A DNA stretch of 49,601 nt from Acidovorax delafieldii (GCA_002377855.1 DFQQ01000005.1:1-49601); one strand, 5' to 3'. Positions 18,682 through 27,135 are shown, counted from the first letter of the stretch. Notes: a model not told the origin generated them from the letters alone. A program made the numbers and translations.

Positions 18682-20592
18682 GTGAGCTTCTCCGGTCTGG
18701 TCGTTCAACTGCTCAACGGGCTGGCGTCCGCCTCGTCGCTGTTCCTGGTGGCGGCGGGGCTGTCGCTCATCTTCGGCGTCATGCGCATCGTCAACTTCGC
18801 GCATGGCTCGTTCTTCATGCTGGGCATCTACCTGGCCTACACGCTGGTCGAACGGCTGGCGCCTGCGGTGGGTTTCTGGCCCGCGCTGCTGCTGGCGCCC
18901 GTGGCCACCGGCCTGCTGGGTGCGGTGGTCGAGGTGGTGCTGCTGCGCCGCATCTACCGCGCGCCCGAGCTGTTTCAGTTGCTGGCCACGTTTGCGCTGG
19001 TGCTGGTCATCAAAGACGCCGTGCTGTGGGCCTGGGGGCCTGAAGAGCTGTTTGGCCCGCGTGCGCCGGGGCTGGAGGGTGCGGTGCCCATCCTGGGCCG
19101 GCAGTTCCCGCTGTACGACCTGTTTTTGATGGCCGTGGGCCCGGTGGTGCTGGGCCTGCTGTGGCTGCTGCTGCACCGCACACGCTGGGGCACGCTGGTG
19201 CGTGCTGCCACGCAAGACCGTGAAATGGTGGGCGCCCTGGGTGTCAACCAGGCCTGGCTGTTTACCTCGGTGTTTGCGCTGGGCGCGCTGCTGGCCGGGC
19301 TGGCCGGTGCGCTGCAGCTGCCGCGCGAGCCCGCCCACCTGGAGATGGATTTGCTCACCATCGGCGCTGCGTTTGTCGTGGTGGTGGTCGGTGGCATGGG
19401 CTCCATCACAGGGGCGTTTTTCGCGGCGCTGCTGATAGCCGAGCTAAAGGCCCTGTGCATCTGGATCGGGCTGGTCGAGGTGGCGGGCGTGAGCCTGTCG
19501 CTGTCCAAGATGACGCTGGTGGTGGAATTTGTGGTGATGGCCGTGGTGCTGGTGTGGCGCCCCTGGGGCCTGCTGGGCCGCCCGCAAGCGGCGGTGCGCG
19601 CACTGGCCCATGCCGAGGCACCCTTGCGCCCCGCCAGCGCGGATTTGCGAAGGCTGGGCTGGGCCGTGCTGGCGTTGCTGGCGCTGGTTCCGCTGGTGGC
19701 GGGCGCGTATCCCTACCTGCCCGTGCTGCTGGTCGATGTGCTGGTGGCGGCACTGTTTGCCAGCAGCCTGCACTTCATCATGGGCCCGGGCGGGCTGCAT
19801 TCGTTCGGGCATGCGGCGTACTTTGGGTTGGGCGCGTACGCGGCGGCCCTGCTCGTGCGCAGCGCCGGCGTACCGATGGAGCTGGTGCTGCTGCTGGCCC
19901 CGCTGGCCGCGGGCCTGGGCGCGCTGCTGTACGGCTGGCTGTGCGTGCGCCTGTCGGGCGTGTACCTCACCATGCTCACGCTGGCGTTCGCGCAAATCAC
20001 CTGGGCGCTGTGCTACCAGTGGGATGCCGTGACGGGCGGCAGCAACGGCATCACAGGCGTGTGGCCTGCTGCGTGGCTGGCCAGCCCGCTCGCGTACTAC
20101 GGCCTCACGCTGGTGGTGGTGGTAGCCGCCGTGCTGCTGCTGCGCCGCATGCTGCTGGCACCGTTTGGCCTGGCGCTGCGCGCCGCCCGCGACTCGGCCC
20201 TGCGCGCCGATGCGCTGGGGGTGGACGTGCGCCGCCTGCAGTGGGCCGCCTTTGTGGTGGCCGGGGTGATGGCGGGGCTGGCGGGGGCGCTGTATGTGTT
20301 TTCCAAAGGCAGCATCTCGCCCGAGGGGCTGTCGGTAGGCAAGTCGGTTGACGGGCTGGTAATGGTGTTGCTGGGCGGCGTGCAAACCCTGTCGGGCCCG
20401 CTGGTGGGCGCGGCCGTGTTCACCTGGCTGCACGACACCTTGGCCCGCAACACCGACTATTGGCGCGCCGTGCTGGGCGGCACCATGCTGCTGCTGGTGC
20501 TGCTGTTTCCGCAGGGGCTGGCAGGGGCCGGGCAGCAGCTGGCCCAGTGGTGGCACGCGCCGCGCGCAAGGCAGGGGGGCGCACATGGCTGA
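18682..20592 (+). CDS. fused LivH-LivM ABC permease
   Basis: One 636-residue inner-membrane protein carries both permease subunits that are normally separate. The N-terminal half (~1-290) is LivH-like (LLNGLASASSLFLVAAGLSL, IFGVMRIVNFAHGSF, VVGGMGSITGAF). The C-terminal half (~315-630) is LivM-like (HFIMGPGGLHSFGHAAYFGLG, SGVYLTMLTLAFAQI, VDGLVMVLLGGVQTLSGPL). About 16-18 membrane helices are expected. The start is GTG 18682 (VSFSGLVVQLLNG), matching where LivH proteins begin. The upstream frame runs into the binding-protein gene. It overlaps the next gene by 8 bases, so translation is coupled. Confidence 0.9.
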   Translation: MSFSGLVVQLLNGLASASSLFLVAAGLSLIFGVMRIVNFAHGSFFMLGIYLAYTLVERLAPAVGFWPALLLAPVATGLLGAVVEVVLLRRIYRAPELFQLLATFALVLVIKDAVLWAWGPEELFGPRAPGLEGAVPILGRQFPLYDLFLMAVGPVVLGLLWLLLHRTRWGTLVRAATQDREMVGALGVNQAWLFTSVFALGALLAGLAGALQLPREPAHLEMDLLTIGAAFVVVVVGGMGSITGAFFAALLIAELKALCIWIGLVEVAGVSLSLSKMTLVVEFVVMAVVLVWRPWGLLGRPQAAVRALAHAEAPLRPASADLRRLGWAVLALLALVPLVAGAYPYLPVLLVDVLVAALFASSLHFIMGPGGLHSFGHAAYFGLGAYAAALLVRSAGVPMELVLLLAPLAAGLGALLYGWLCVRLSGVYLTMLTLAFAQITWALCYQWDAVTGGSNGITGVWPAAWLASPLAYYGLTLVVVVAAVLLLRRMLLAPFGLALRAARDSALRADALGVDVRRLQWAAFVVAGVMAGLAGALYVFSKGSISPEGLSVGKSVDGLVMVLLGGVQTLSGPLVGAAVFTWLHDTLARNTDYWRAVLGGTMLLLVLLFPQGLAGAGQQLAQWWHAPRARQGGAHG

Positions 20593-21364
20593 AGCGCTGC
20601 AACCGCTGCTGCGTGTAGCGGGCCTGTGCCGCGCCTTTGGCGGCGTGCAGGCGGTCGACCAGGTGGGCTTTGCGCTGGCTGCGGGCGAGATGCTGGCCCT
20701 CATCGGCCCCAACGGCGCGGGCAAGTCCACCACCTTCAACATGGTGGGTGGCCAGCTCAGGCCCGATGCCGGGCAGGTGCTGCTGGGCGGGGTGGACATC
20801 ACCGGCCAGCCGCCGCGCGCCATCTGGCGCCACGGCGTGGGCCGCACCTTTCAGATCGCCGAAACCTTTGCATCGTTGACCGCGCTGGAAAACGTGCAGA
20901 TGGCGCTGCTGTCGGCCGACCGCAGCATCTACCGCTTCTGGCGCCCCGCAGGCCAGCACCGCCGCTTCGATGCGCTGGCCCTGCTGGAGCAGGTGGGCAT
21001 GGCCGCGCAGGCAGAGCGGCCCTGCAGCGCGCTGGCCTACGGCGACATCAAGCGCGTGGAGCTGGCCCTGGCGCTGGCCCATGCGCCGCGCCTGCTGCTG
21101 ATGGACGAGCCCACCGCCGGCATGGCCCCGGCCGAGCGGCAGGCGCTGATGGCGCTCACGCGCCAGATCGCGCGCGAGCGCCGCATGGGCGTGCTGTTTA
21201 CCGAGCACAGCATGGACGTGGTGTTTGGCCACGCCGACCGCGTGCTGGTGCTGGTGCGCGGCCGCCTGCTGGCCGAAGGCACGCCCGAGCAGATCCAGGC
21301 CGATGCGCGCGTGCAGCAGGCCTACCTGGGCACCGGGTTCGAGGCAGCCGAGGAGGCCCTGTGA
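20585..21364 (+). CDS. livG: ABC importer ATPase, LivG type
   Basis: A 259-residue cytosolic ATPase of the importer. Walker A is GPNGAGKST, the signature is degenerate (LAYGDIKRVELALAL, typical of LivG), Walker B is LLLMDEPTAGM, and the switch His lies in FTEHSMDVVF. The insertion SADRSIYRFWRP between the Q-loop and the signature is normal for LivG. The ATG lies inside the permease gene's last codons (8-base overlap), and the stop overlaps the next start by one base. Confidence 0.94.
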   Translation: MAEALQPLLRVAGLCRAFGGVQAVDQVGFALAAGEMLALIGPNGAGKSTTFNMVGGQLRPDAGQVLLGGVDITGQPPRAIWRHGVGRTFQIAETFASLTALENVQMALLSADRSIYRFWRPAGQHRRFDALALLEQVGMAAQAERPCSALAYGDIKRVELALALAHAPRLLLMDEPTAGMAPAERQALMALTRQIARERRMGVLFTEHSMDVVFGHADRVLVLVRGRLLAEGTPEQIQADARVQQAYLGTGFEAAEEAL

Positions 21365-22149
21365 TGAGCGACACCGCCACCATCGCATCCATCGCGCCCG
21401 CTACTCCCGCTACTCCCGCTACGGTTCCCACCCCCGTGCTGCAGGTGCAGTCGCTCAACGCCTGGTACGGCGCGGCGCAGATCCTGTTTGACGTATCGCT
21501 GCACGTAGGCCGCGGCGAGGTCGTGGCCCTGATGGGGCGCAACGGTGCGGGCAAGTCCACCACGCTCAAGGCCATCATGGGCATGGTGGCGCGGCGGGGC
21601 GGCGTGCAGTTTCTGGGGCACCCCATTGACCGCAGCGAGCCGCACCACATCGCCCGCCTGGGCCTGGGCTACGTGCCGGAAGACCGCCGCATCTTCACCG
21701 ACTTGACGGTGCTGGAAAACCTGCAGGTGGGCCGCCAGAGCCCGCGCCGCTGGCCCGATGGCGCGCCCGCCCCCGAGTGGACGCCCGAGAAGCTGTTTGC
21801 GCTGTTCCCCAACCTGGGCGAGATGCCCCAGCGCCCCGGCGGCCGCATGAGCGGCGGCGAGCAGCAGATGCTGACTGTTGCCCGCACCCTCATGGGCCAG
21901 CCGCTGCTGGTGCTGCTGGATGAGCCGTCGGAAGGCGTGGCGCCGCTCATCGTGCAGCAGATGGCCCGCACCATCCGCGCGCTCAAGGCGCAGGGCGTGA
22001 GCGTGCTGCTGAGCGAGCAAAACCTGCCCTTCGCCCAGGCCGTGGCCGACCGCGCCTACCTCATCGAGCAGGGCCAAATTGCCCACCATGGCCGCATGGC
22101 CGATGTGGTGGGCAACGCTGAAATCCGCAAAACCTACCTGGGGGTGTAA
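21364..22149 (+). CDS. livF: ABC importer ATPase, LivF type
   Basis: The second 261-residue ATPase of the importer: Walker A GRNGAGKST, signature MSGGEQQML, Walker B VLLDEPSEGVAP, switch LLSEQN, all as in LivF. An extra ~25-residue N-terminal leader (MSDTATIASIAPATPATPATV) precedes the usual start at VLQVQSLNAWYG. It is encoded partly by a perfect 9-bp tandem triplication (CCCGCTAC[T/G] at 21397-21423), probably a recent slippage product. ATG overlaps the livG stop by one base. Last gene of the operon. Confidence 0.93.
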   Translation: MSDTATIASIAPATPATPATVPTPVLQVQSLNAWYGAAQILFDVSLHVGRGEVVALMGRNGAGKSTTLKAIMGMVARRGGVQFLGHPIDRSEPHHIARLGLGYVPEDRRIFTDLTVLENLQVGRQSPRRWPDGAPAPEWTPEKLFALFPNLGEMPQRPGGRMSGGEQQMLTVARTLMGQPLLVLLDEPSEGVAPLIVQQMARTIRALKAQGVSVLLSEQNLPFAQAVADRAYLIEQGQIAHHGRMADVVGNAEIRKTYLGV

Positions 22150-22171
22150 GGCTCGGCGCATTGCCGCCGCG

Positions 22172-22600
22172 TCAGAACGTGACCTTGACCGAGGGTGCGC
22201 TTCGCTTCGCATCGCCGTGGAACACGGCTTCTATGTTGTTCCCGTCTGGGTCCAGTACAAATGCGGCGTAGTAGCCGGGGTGGTAGATGCGCTCACCCGG
22301 TGCCCCGTTGTCCAGCCCGCCGTTGGCCAGCGCAGCCTTGTAGAACGCATGAACCATGTCGCGGTCCTGCGCCTGAAAGGCCAGGTGGACCCGGCCGGTG
22401 AGCCGGCCTTGCGCTGCTGCGCTGTCGGCGGTCGAGACGAACAGTTCGTCAGCCCAGAAGTAACTCTCGACGGCACCACCCATGGGCACATTCAGAGCAT
22501 TGAAGATGGCGGCATAGAAGGTGTGGCTTGCCGTGAGGTCGCGCACTACCAGCTGGACGTGATCGATGAGCCGGCCGCGGTGCAGTTCCTGGGTTTCCAT
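22172..22600 (-). CDS. VOC-family (glyoxalase/dioxygenase-fold) protein 1
   Basis: A 142-residue single-chain vicinal-oxygen-chelate protein. IDHVQLVVRDLTASHTFYAAIFNAL at the start and AAFVLDPDGNNIEAVFH at the end carry the paired metal-ligand positions (His in IDHVQ, Glu in NNIEAV). Function could be glyoxalase-like, dioxygenase-like or drug binding; the substrate is unknown. ATG 22600 has AAGGAC at good spacing. It is 27 bases downstream of the second VOC gene on the same strand, so the two are probably one operon under the operator near 23070. Confidence 0.87.
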   Translation of the reverse strand: METQELHRGRLIDHVQLVVRDLTASHTFYAAIFNALNVPMGGAVESYFWADELFVSTADSAAAQGRLTGRVHLAFQAQDRDMVHAFYKAALANGGLDNGAPGERIYHPGYYAAFVLDPDGNNIEAVFHGDAKRSAPSVKVTF

Positions 22601-22627
22601 GGCGTTGTCCTTTCAGCGGCCGTGATG

Positions 22628-23005
22628 TCATTGGGGGGCGTGCAGGCCCACGCGGTTGCCGTCGAGGTCATGGATGTGCGCAAAAAAGCCCATGCCCGGT
22701 GGCAGTGCTTGGCGTGGCAGCGCGATCTTGCCACCCTGTGCCACCACACGTTCCAGCGCGGCGTCCAGCGAGGGCGATGCATCCAGGTACACCACCGTGC
22801 CTTGCCCGCTGGGCTGCGCAGCGGCGGTGCCTGTCATCAGTGCACCACCCACACCCGCGCTCTGGTTGTAGGCAAAAATCGCCAGCTCGCATTGTGGGCC
22901 CATCACCTCGCGTCGCATGCTTTGGCCCAGCACCGCTTCGTAAAAAGCCTGGGCGCGGTCGATGTGGGGCGTAGGGATTTCAAACCAGGTGATGGCGTTG
23001 TTCAT
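22628..23005 (-). CDS. VOC-family protein 2
   Basis: A 125-residue VOC-fold protein (MNNAITWFEIPTPHIDRAQAFYEAVLG ... MGFFAHIHDLDGNRVGLHAP). The first canonical metal His is replaced (ITWFEI), so metal chelation may be altered; such proteins are commonly annotated as glyoxalase/bleomycin-resistance relatives without known activity. A perfect AAGGAGGT ribosome site lies eight bases before ATG 23005, suggesting strong translation. First gene of a two-gene VOC operon. The conserved operator block lies 46-85 bases upstream. Confidence 0.88.
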   Translation of the reverse strand: MNNAITWFEIPTPHIDRAQAFYEAVLGQSMRREVMGPQCELAIFAYNQSAGVGGALMTGTAAAQPSGQGTVVYLDASPSLDAALERVVAQGGKIALPRQALPPGMGFFAHIHDLDGNRVGLHAPQ

Positions 23006-23050
23006 GGGGACCTCCTTTGCGTCAAAGCGCGTGATGAAAAATGCGAGACC

Positions 23051-23090
23051 GCATGGTGCTGCGCCCCTGCTGACACCGCCATGTCAGCAG
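23051..23090 (-). promoter_or_regulatory. operator block upstream of the VOC operon (shared with 38208-38247)
   Basis: Read towards the VOC genes: CTGCTGACAT-GG-CGGTGTCAGCAG, seven bases, then GCACCATGC. The outer 9-bp arms CTGCTGACA and TGTCAGCAG are perfect complements with a six-base centre. The same block in the same orientation and spacing precedes the GyrI-like gene. Two independent occurrences argue for a regulator binding site. The YafY/WYL protein at 38827 is the best candidate. Confidence 0.72.
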
Positions 23091-23115
23091 CCTGTTGGCG
23101 TGGGCGATCCCCGGA

Positions 23116-23366
23116 TCAGCGGCGCCAAGCGTTAGAGACCTGTGCCCGGAAAGCCAGGGGTGACATTCCCGCATCCCGCGTGAAGGGCCGCGTGATACGC
23201 CAGATTGGCATAACCCAGCGTGTAGGCGATGCGGGCCATGCCCCAGTGCGTGCAGGCCAAGTTGCGCCGCGCATCGCGCCCCAGCCGTGCCTTGATCAGC
23301 CACTGGGCCGAAACGTCGGTGGTGGCGCGCGCCACCCTGCCCAGCCAACTGGCGATCAGGCTAAGC
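23116..23366 (-). pseudogene. remnant of an AraC-family regulator C-terminal domain
   Basis: On the minus strand ARIAYTLGYANLAYHAALHAGCG matches the second helix-turn-helix of AraC regulators (pattern ARIAxxLGYANxAxFxRAF). It continues, after a frame change, as GMSPLAFRAQVSNAWRR and a TGA (23116-23118), the usual AraC ending. Upstream residues (SLIASWLGRVARATTDVSAQWLIKAR-like) are divergent and run straight into the CACTGG tandem repeat, beyond which no N-terminal domain is found. So only the last ~80 residues remain, with at least one frameshift. Confidence 0.75.
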
Positions 23367-23368
23367 AA

Positions 23369-23428
23369 CACTGGCACTGGCACTGGCACTGGCACTGGCA
23401 CTGGCACTGGCACTGGCACTGGCACTGG
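23369..23428. repeat. perfect tandem repeat, ten copies of CACTGG
   Basis: Ten uninterrupted CACTGG hexamers plus one extra base. As a multiple of three it reads Pro-Val repeats on the minus strand and Thr-Gly on the plus strand, but no convincing gene contains it. It abuts the broken end of the AraC remnant. Confidence 0.97.
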
Positions 23429-23490
23429 CCTTTGGTTTTTGGGTAAACGTGCCTATTAGCGACCTACCTCAGACGCTTTTCCTTCCCCAC

Positions 23491-23564
23491 CCGTTCGGGC
23501 TGAGCCTGTCGAAGCCTTGCACGCACGCGCCAAGCCCTGGCTTCGACGGGCTCAGCCCGAACGG
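23491..23564. repeat. GTTCGGGCTGAGC-family inverted repeat, copy 1
   Basis: CCGTTCGGGCTGAGCCTGTC-GAAGCC (23491-23516) and its reverse complement with one mismatch (23539-23564) are separated by 22 bases. This forms a ~26-bp stem. A second, decayed copy is at 44777-44836. Sequences of this type are dispersed in many proteobacterial genomes. Confidence 0.88.
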
Positions 23565-23594
23565 ATGGAGTGGTATCTGAGACAAGTAACCAGT

Positions 23595-23654
23595 CAGGTA
23601 AACGTGGCTCCAGCGCGCGTTAAACAAGCGCCAGGCGCTATCAAAAATGGAGTG
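23595..23654 (-). repeat. dispersed two-hairpin repeat, copy 5
   Basis: On the minus strand: TCACTCCATTTTTGATAGCG, CCTGGCGCTTGTTTAAC, GCGCGCTGGAGCCACGTTTA. It begins a few bases after the TAG stop of the LysR gene that ends at 23659. Confidence 0.75.
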
Positions 23655-23658
23655 ATTT

Positions 23659-24564
23659 CTAGCAGCCGACGTGGTCCTGCACCACCTGGGCTAGCCAGTC
23701 CATCACCACCCGCACGCGCTGGGACAGGTGGCGGCGGTGGGCGTACAGCAGCGTCACCGCCATGGGCGGGGCGGGGTGGCCGGGCATTACCTCCACCAGC
23801 AAGCCCCGGTCGATCAGCTCCTGCACCCCCAGCAGGGGCGCCTGGATCAGCCCCAACCCCGCGGTGCAAGCGCCCAGGTACGCTTCCGCGCTGTTCACCG
23901 TGATCCGGCCCGACATGGGGTGGTAGCGAGGCTCGCCACCTTCCAGGGTTTCAAACCCCTGGGACCGGGTGCCTAGGGTGCTGACGTAGTGCACCAGTTC
24001 GTGCCGGGCCAGGTCCTCCAGCGTGTGGGGCGTGCCCATGCGCGCCAGGTAGGCCGGGCTGGCGCAGGTGGCCACGCGCACCTGGCCAAGGGGCCGCGCC
24101 ACGAGGCCCGCTTCGGCCACGGGGCCCACGCGGATCACGCAGTCAAAGCCCTCGCGCACCACATCCACGCGCCGGTCGGTGCTGCTCAGCTCCACCTCCA
24201 GCAGCGGGTGGCGCTGCAGAAATTCGGGCAGGCGCGGCAGCACCAGCTGGCGGGCCACGCCGGTGGACATGTCGATGCGCACCCGCCCGCGCAGCGCGCT
24301 GCCCTCGGGCTGGTGGAACATGGTCTGCAGCTCGTCAACATCTGCCAGCAGGTCCTTGCAACGCTCCAGATACGCCTGCCCGTCTTGCGTGAGCTGCACG
24401 CGCCGCGTGGTGCGGTGCAGCAGGCGCGTGCCCAGTTGGGCTTCCAGCTGCTGCACAGCCAAGGAGACACTGGCCTTGGGGATGCCCAGCACCTGTGCGG
24501 CCTGCGTGAAGCTGGCCAGCTCTGCCACGCGGGTAAAGATCTGCATGCGGTCCAGAGGGTTCAT
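23659..24564 (-). CDS. LysR-family regulator divergent to SDR gene
   Basis: A 301-residue LysR regulator of the CrgA-like group: winged helix MNPLDRMQIFTRVAELASFTQAAQ-type start with KASVSLAVQQLEAQLGTRLLHR, and an effector domain (~90-295) with STDRRVDVVREGFDCVIRVG. ATG 24564. It is divergent to the short-chain dehydrogenase gene at 24685 with 120 bases between that hold two dyads, so it very probably controls that gene and itself. A dispersed repeat follows its stop. Confidence 0.92.
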   Translation of the reverse strand: MNPLDRMQIFTRVAELASFTQAAQVLGIPKASVSLAVQQLEAQLGTRLLHRTTRRVQLTQDGQAYLERCKDLLADVDELQTMFHQPEGSALRGRVRIDMSTGVARQLVLPRLPEFLQRHPLLEVELSSTDRRVDVVREGFDCVIRVGPVAEAGLVARPLGQVRVATCASPAYLARMGTPHTLEDLARHELVHYVSTLGTRSQGFETLEGGEPRYHPMSGRITVNSAEAYLGACTAGLGLIQAPLLGVQELIDRGLLVEVMPGHPAPPMAVTLLYAHRRHLSQRVRVVMDWLAQVVQDHVGC

Positions 24565-24575
24565 TGGTGGGTTTG

Positions 24576-24594
24576 ATTGGACAATGAATCCAAT
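24576..24594. promoter_or_regulatory. candidate LysR operator ATTGGA-N7-TCCAAT
   Basis: A perfect six-base inverted repeat with seven-base spacer, 12 bases upstream of the LysR ATG. Position suits autoregulation by the divergent LysR protein. Confidence 0.5.
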
Positions 24595-24642
24595 TTTGCG
24601 CTATTTATTTGAGTGCAGCGGTTCAATAAAGTCACATCCAGC

Positions 24643-24661
24643 CCGTCACACGGTGTGACGG
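24643..24661. promoter_or_regulatory. dyad CCGTCACAC-G-GTGTGACGG before the SDR gene
   Basis: A perfect 9-1-9 inverted repeat ending 23 bases before ATG 24685. With a one-base centre it is a poor RNA hairpin but a good protein-binding dyad. It could be a second regulator site. Confidence 0.45.
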
Positions 24662-24684
24662 CCCCGGCTTTCAAGGACCACGCC

Positions 24685-25461
24685 ATGACTTCCTCCATCC
24701 CTTCCTCCTTCCCCATCCTGCTCATCACCGGCGGCAGCCGGGGGCTGGGCCGTAGCGCCGCGCTGGCGGCTGCCCGCACCGGCATTGACGTGGTGCTGAC
24801 CTACCGCGAGCAGGCCGCCGAGGCCCAGGCCGTGGTGGCCGAGATCGAAGCCCTGGGCCGCCGCGCCGTGGCCTTGCCGCTGGACGTGGGCGATGTGCGC
24901 AGCTTCGAGGGCTTTGCCGTCCAACTGACGCAAGCGCTGCAGGCCCGCTGGCAGCGCGAGCGCTTTGACTTCCTGGTGAACAACGCGGGCATGGGGGTGC
25001 ACGCGCCCATCACCGACACCACCGAGGCGCAGTTCGACGCGCTGGTGAATGTGCACCTCAAGGGCGTTTTCTTCCTCACTCAGCGTTTGCTGCCGCTGAT
25101 GAATGACGGCGGCCGCATCCTCAACCTGTCGTCAGGCCTGGCCCGCTTTGCGCTGCCGGGGTATGCGGCCTATGCGGCCATGAAGGGTGCCGTGGAGGTG
25201 CTCAGCCGCTACCTGGCCCAAGAACTGGGCCCACGCGGCATCGCAGTGAACGTGGTGGCGCCCGGCGCCATTGAAACCGACTTCGGCGGCGGCGCGGTGC
25301 GCGACAACGCGCAGCTCAATGCCTTCATTGCCGGGCAGACGGCCCTGGGCCGCGTGGGGGTGCCGGACGACATTGGCCCGCTGGTGGCGGCCCTGCTGCA
25401 GCCTGCCACGCGCTGGGTGAATGCGCAGCGCGTGGAAGCCTCGGGCGGCATGTTCCTCTGA
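24685..25461 (+). CDS. short-chain dehydrogenase/reductase
   Basis: A 258-residue cytosolic NAD(P)-dependent oxidoreductase with a single Rossmann domain. The cofactor motif TGGSRGLG (~15-22), the structural NNAG (~99-102), the catalytic Ser in NLSSG (~150) and YAAMK (Tyr163, Lys167) are complete. The C-terminus ASGGMFL is typical of the family. The substrate is not readable. ATG 24685 follows AAGGA at good spacing; the frame opens at 24613 without support. LysR/SDR divergent pairs often respond to quinones or electrophiles, but that is only suggestive here. Confidence 0.92.
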   Translation: MTSSIPSSFPILLITGGSRGLGRSAALAAARTGIDVVLTYREQAAEAQAVVAEIEALGRRAVALPLDVGDVRSFEGFAVQLTQALQARWQRERFDFLVNNAGMGVHAPITDTTEAQFDALVNVHLKGVFFLTQRLLPLMNDGGRILNLSSGLARFALPGYAAYAAMKGAVEVLSRYLAQELGPRGIAVNVVAPGAIETDFGGGAVRDNAQLNAFIAGQTALGRVGVPDDIGPLVAALLQPATRWVNAQRVEASGGMFL

Positions 25462-25490
25462 AGCGCCCTGGGGACTGAGCTTGCGCGCTC

Positions 25491-27035
25491 CTACCCTGGT
25501 GCATTCAGGCCCCGCCGGTACTGCACTGCCTCGGCCACGTGGCTGACTTCCGTGTGCTTGGCGCCTGCCAGGTCGGCAATGGTGCGCGCCACCTTCAGCG
25601 CCCTGTGCGTGCTGCGGGCCGACCAGCCCAAACGCGCGGCCGTGGTGTTGAGGAACTTGGCGGCGGTGTCCTGGAGGTGCAGATGCTCATCAATGGCCTG
25701 GCCCTGCAGCGCCTGGTTGGTGCTGCCCTGGCGGGCCATGGCACGGGCGCGGGCTTGCACCACACGCTCGCGGATGGCAGCGGTGTCCTCACCCGGCGGG
25801 GCCTTGAGCAGCTGATCGGCGGGCAGAGCGGGCACCTCCACATGCAGATCTATGCGGTCGAGCAGGGGCCCGCTGAGCTTGCCCTGGTAGCGCGAGACTT
25901 GGTCAGGCGTGCAGCGGCAGGCGCGCTGGCTGGAGCCGAGAAAGCCGCAGGGGCATGGGTTCATTGCGGCCACCAACTGAAAACGGGCCGGAAAATCGGC
26001 CCGCTGCGCGGCCCGCGAAATGGTGATGTGTCCCGTCTCCAGCGGCTCGCGCAGCGCTTCGAGCGCGGCTCGCGGAAATTCAGGAAGCTCATCGAGGAAC
26101 AAGACGCCTTGGTGGGCCAGCGAGATTTCGCCGGGCTTTGGAGGCGACCCTCCGCCCACCAGCGCCACCGCCGATGCCGTGTGGTGCGGCTGCCCTGTAG
26201 GGCGCACGCCCCAGCGGCTGGGGTCAAAGCGCCCGGCCAGGCTTGCCACGGCGGCGCTCTCCAGCGCTTCGGTCACCGTCATGGGCGGCAGCAGGCCAGC
26301 GAAGCGCTGGGCCAGCATCGACTTGCCGGAACCCGGGGGGCCCAGCATCAACACGCTGTGCCCGCCAGCGGCGGCAATCTCCAGCGCCCGCTTGGCAGCA
26401 GCCTGGCCTTTCACATCGGCCATGTCGGGGCCGGAGGCAACTGCGGCCAGCGGCGTGGGCTGCAGGCGGCACCAGCCGTCGTTGTCCACCTCTGTCTCGC
26501 CGCCAGCGGTGCTGCCGGGCGGCAAGAAGGCGCGCACCACGTCCAGCAGATGGCGGGCGCGCACCACCTGTGCGTCGGGCACCAGGGCGGCTTCTTCGGC
26601 GCTGCCGGGGGGCAGCACCATCTGCACACTGATGTGCTGTGCCGCCAACGCCAAGCTGGTGGCCAGCGCACCGCGCACTGGGCGCAACTCTCCCGACAGC
26701 GACAGCTCGCCCGCAAATTCATAGCCCTGCAGCCGTTGCGCGTCCACCTGCCCGCTGGCGGCCAGAATGCCCAGGGCAATCGGCAAGTCAAAGCGCCCTG
26801 AATCCTTGGGCAAATCGGCAGGGGCCAGGTTCACCGTGATGCGTTTGTTGTGCGGAAATTCCAGCCCCGCGTTCTGCAGGGCCGAACGCACGCGTTCACG
26901 CGCTTCCTTCACTTCTACATCGGCCAGACCCACCAGCGTGAAGCTGGGCAGCCCGTTGGCCAGATGCACTTCAACGGTGACGGCCGGGGCCTGGAGCCCC
27001 AGAAGGGCGCGGCTTTGCACCAACGCAAGACTCAT
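25491..27035 (-). CDS. comM: YifB/ComM-family Mg-chelatase-like AAA+ ATPase
   Basis: A 514-residue hexameric helicase. ComM in Vibrio drives branch migration during natural transformation; the family is also widespread in non-competent species. An N-terminal Lon-protease-like fold domain (~1-165, MSLALVQSRALLGL, FTLVGLADVEVKEARERVR) is followed by the AAA+ core with Walker A GPPGSGKS, Walker B GVLFLDELPEF and the NPCPCG zinc-like motif, then a C-terminal helical domain (TIADLAG, EAVQYRRGL). ATG 27035 has GGGAGAAAG upstream. It stands alone, divergent to the porin-glnK-amtB cluster. Confidence 0.94.
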   Translation of the reverse strand: MSLALVQSRALLGLQAPAVTVEVHLANGLPSFTLVGLADVEVKEARERVRSALQNAGLEFPHNKRITVNLAPADLPKDSGRFDLPIALGILAASGQVDAQRLQGYEFAGELSLSGELRPVRGALATSLALAAQHISVQMVLPPGSAEEAALVPDAQVVRARHLLDVVRAFLPPGSTAGGETEVDNDGWCRLQPTPLAAVASGPDMADVKGQAAAKRALEIAAAGGHSVLMLGPPGSGKSMLAQRFAGLLPPMTVTEALESAAVASLAGRFDPSRWGVRPTGQPHHTASAVALVGGGSPPKPGEISLAHQGVLFLDELPEFPRAALEALREPLETGHITISRAAQRADFPARFQLVAAMNPCPCGFLGSSQRACRCTPDQVSRYQGKLSGPLLDRIDLHVEVPALPADQLLKAPPGEDTAAIRERVVQARARAMARQGSTNQALQGQAIDEHLHLQDTAAKFLNTTAARLGWSARSTHRALKVARTIADLAGAKHTEVSHVAEAVQYRRGLNAPG

Positions 27036-27135
27036 ATGTAACTTTCTCCCCAGATGGGTGCGCATTGCGCAGTGTGCCGTCGTAACGGCATGTGTTTGCA
27101 CCATGCAAGTGCGCTGCGCCAAGCGGCTCGCACCG

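Noticed and set aside
23132..23425. Small minus-strand protein beginning with a Pro-Val repeat
   Set aside because: The repeat is the CACTGG array, and the rest is a frameshifted AraC remnant. There is no ribosome site.
23369..23428. CRISPR-like array
   Set aside because: The units are six bases with no spacers; it is a simple tandem repeat.
27090..27112. NtrC site TGCACCA...GTGCG upstream of the porin
   Set aside because: The GCAC and GTGC half-sites are seven bases apart instead of the nine required by the consensus, and the flanking pairs do not match.
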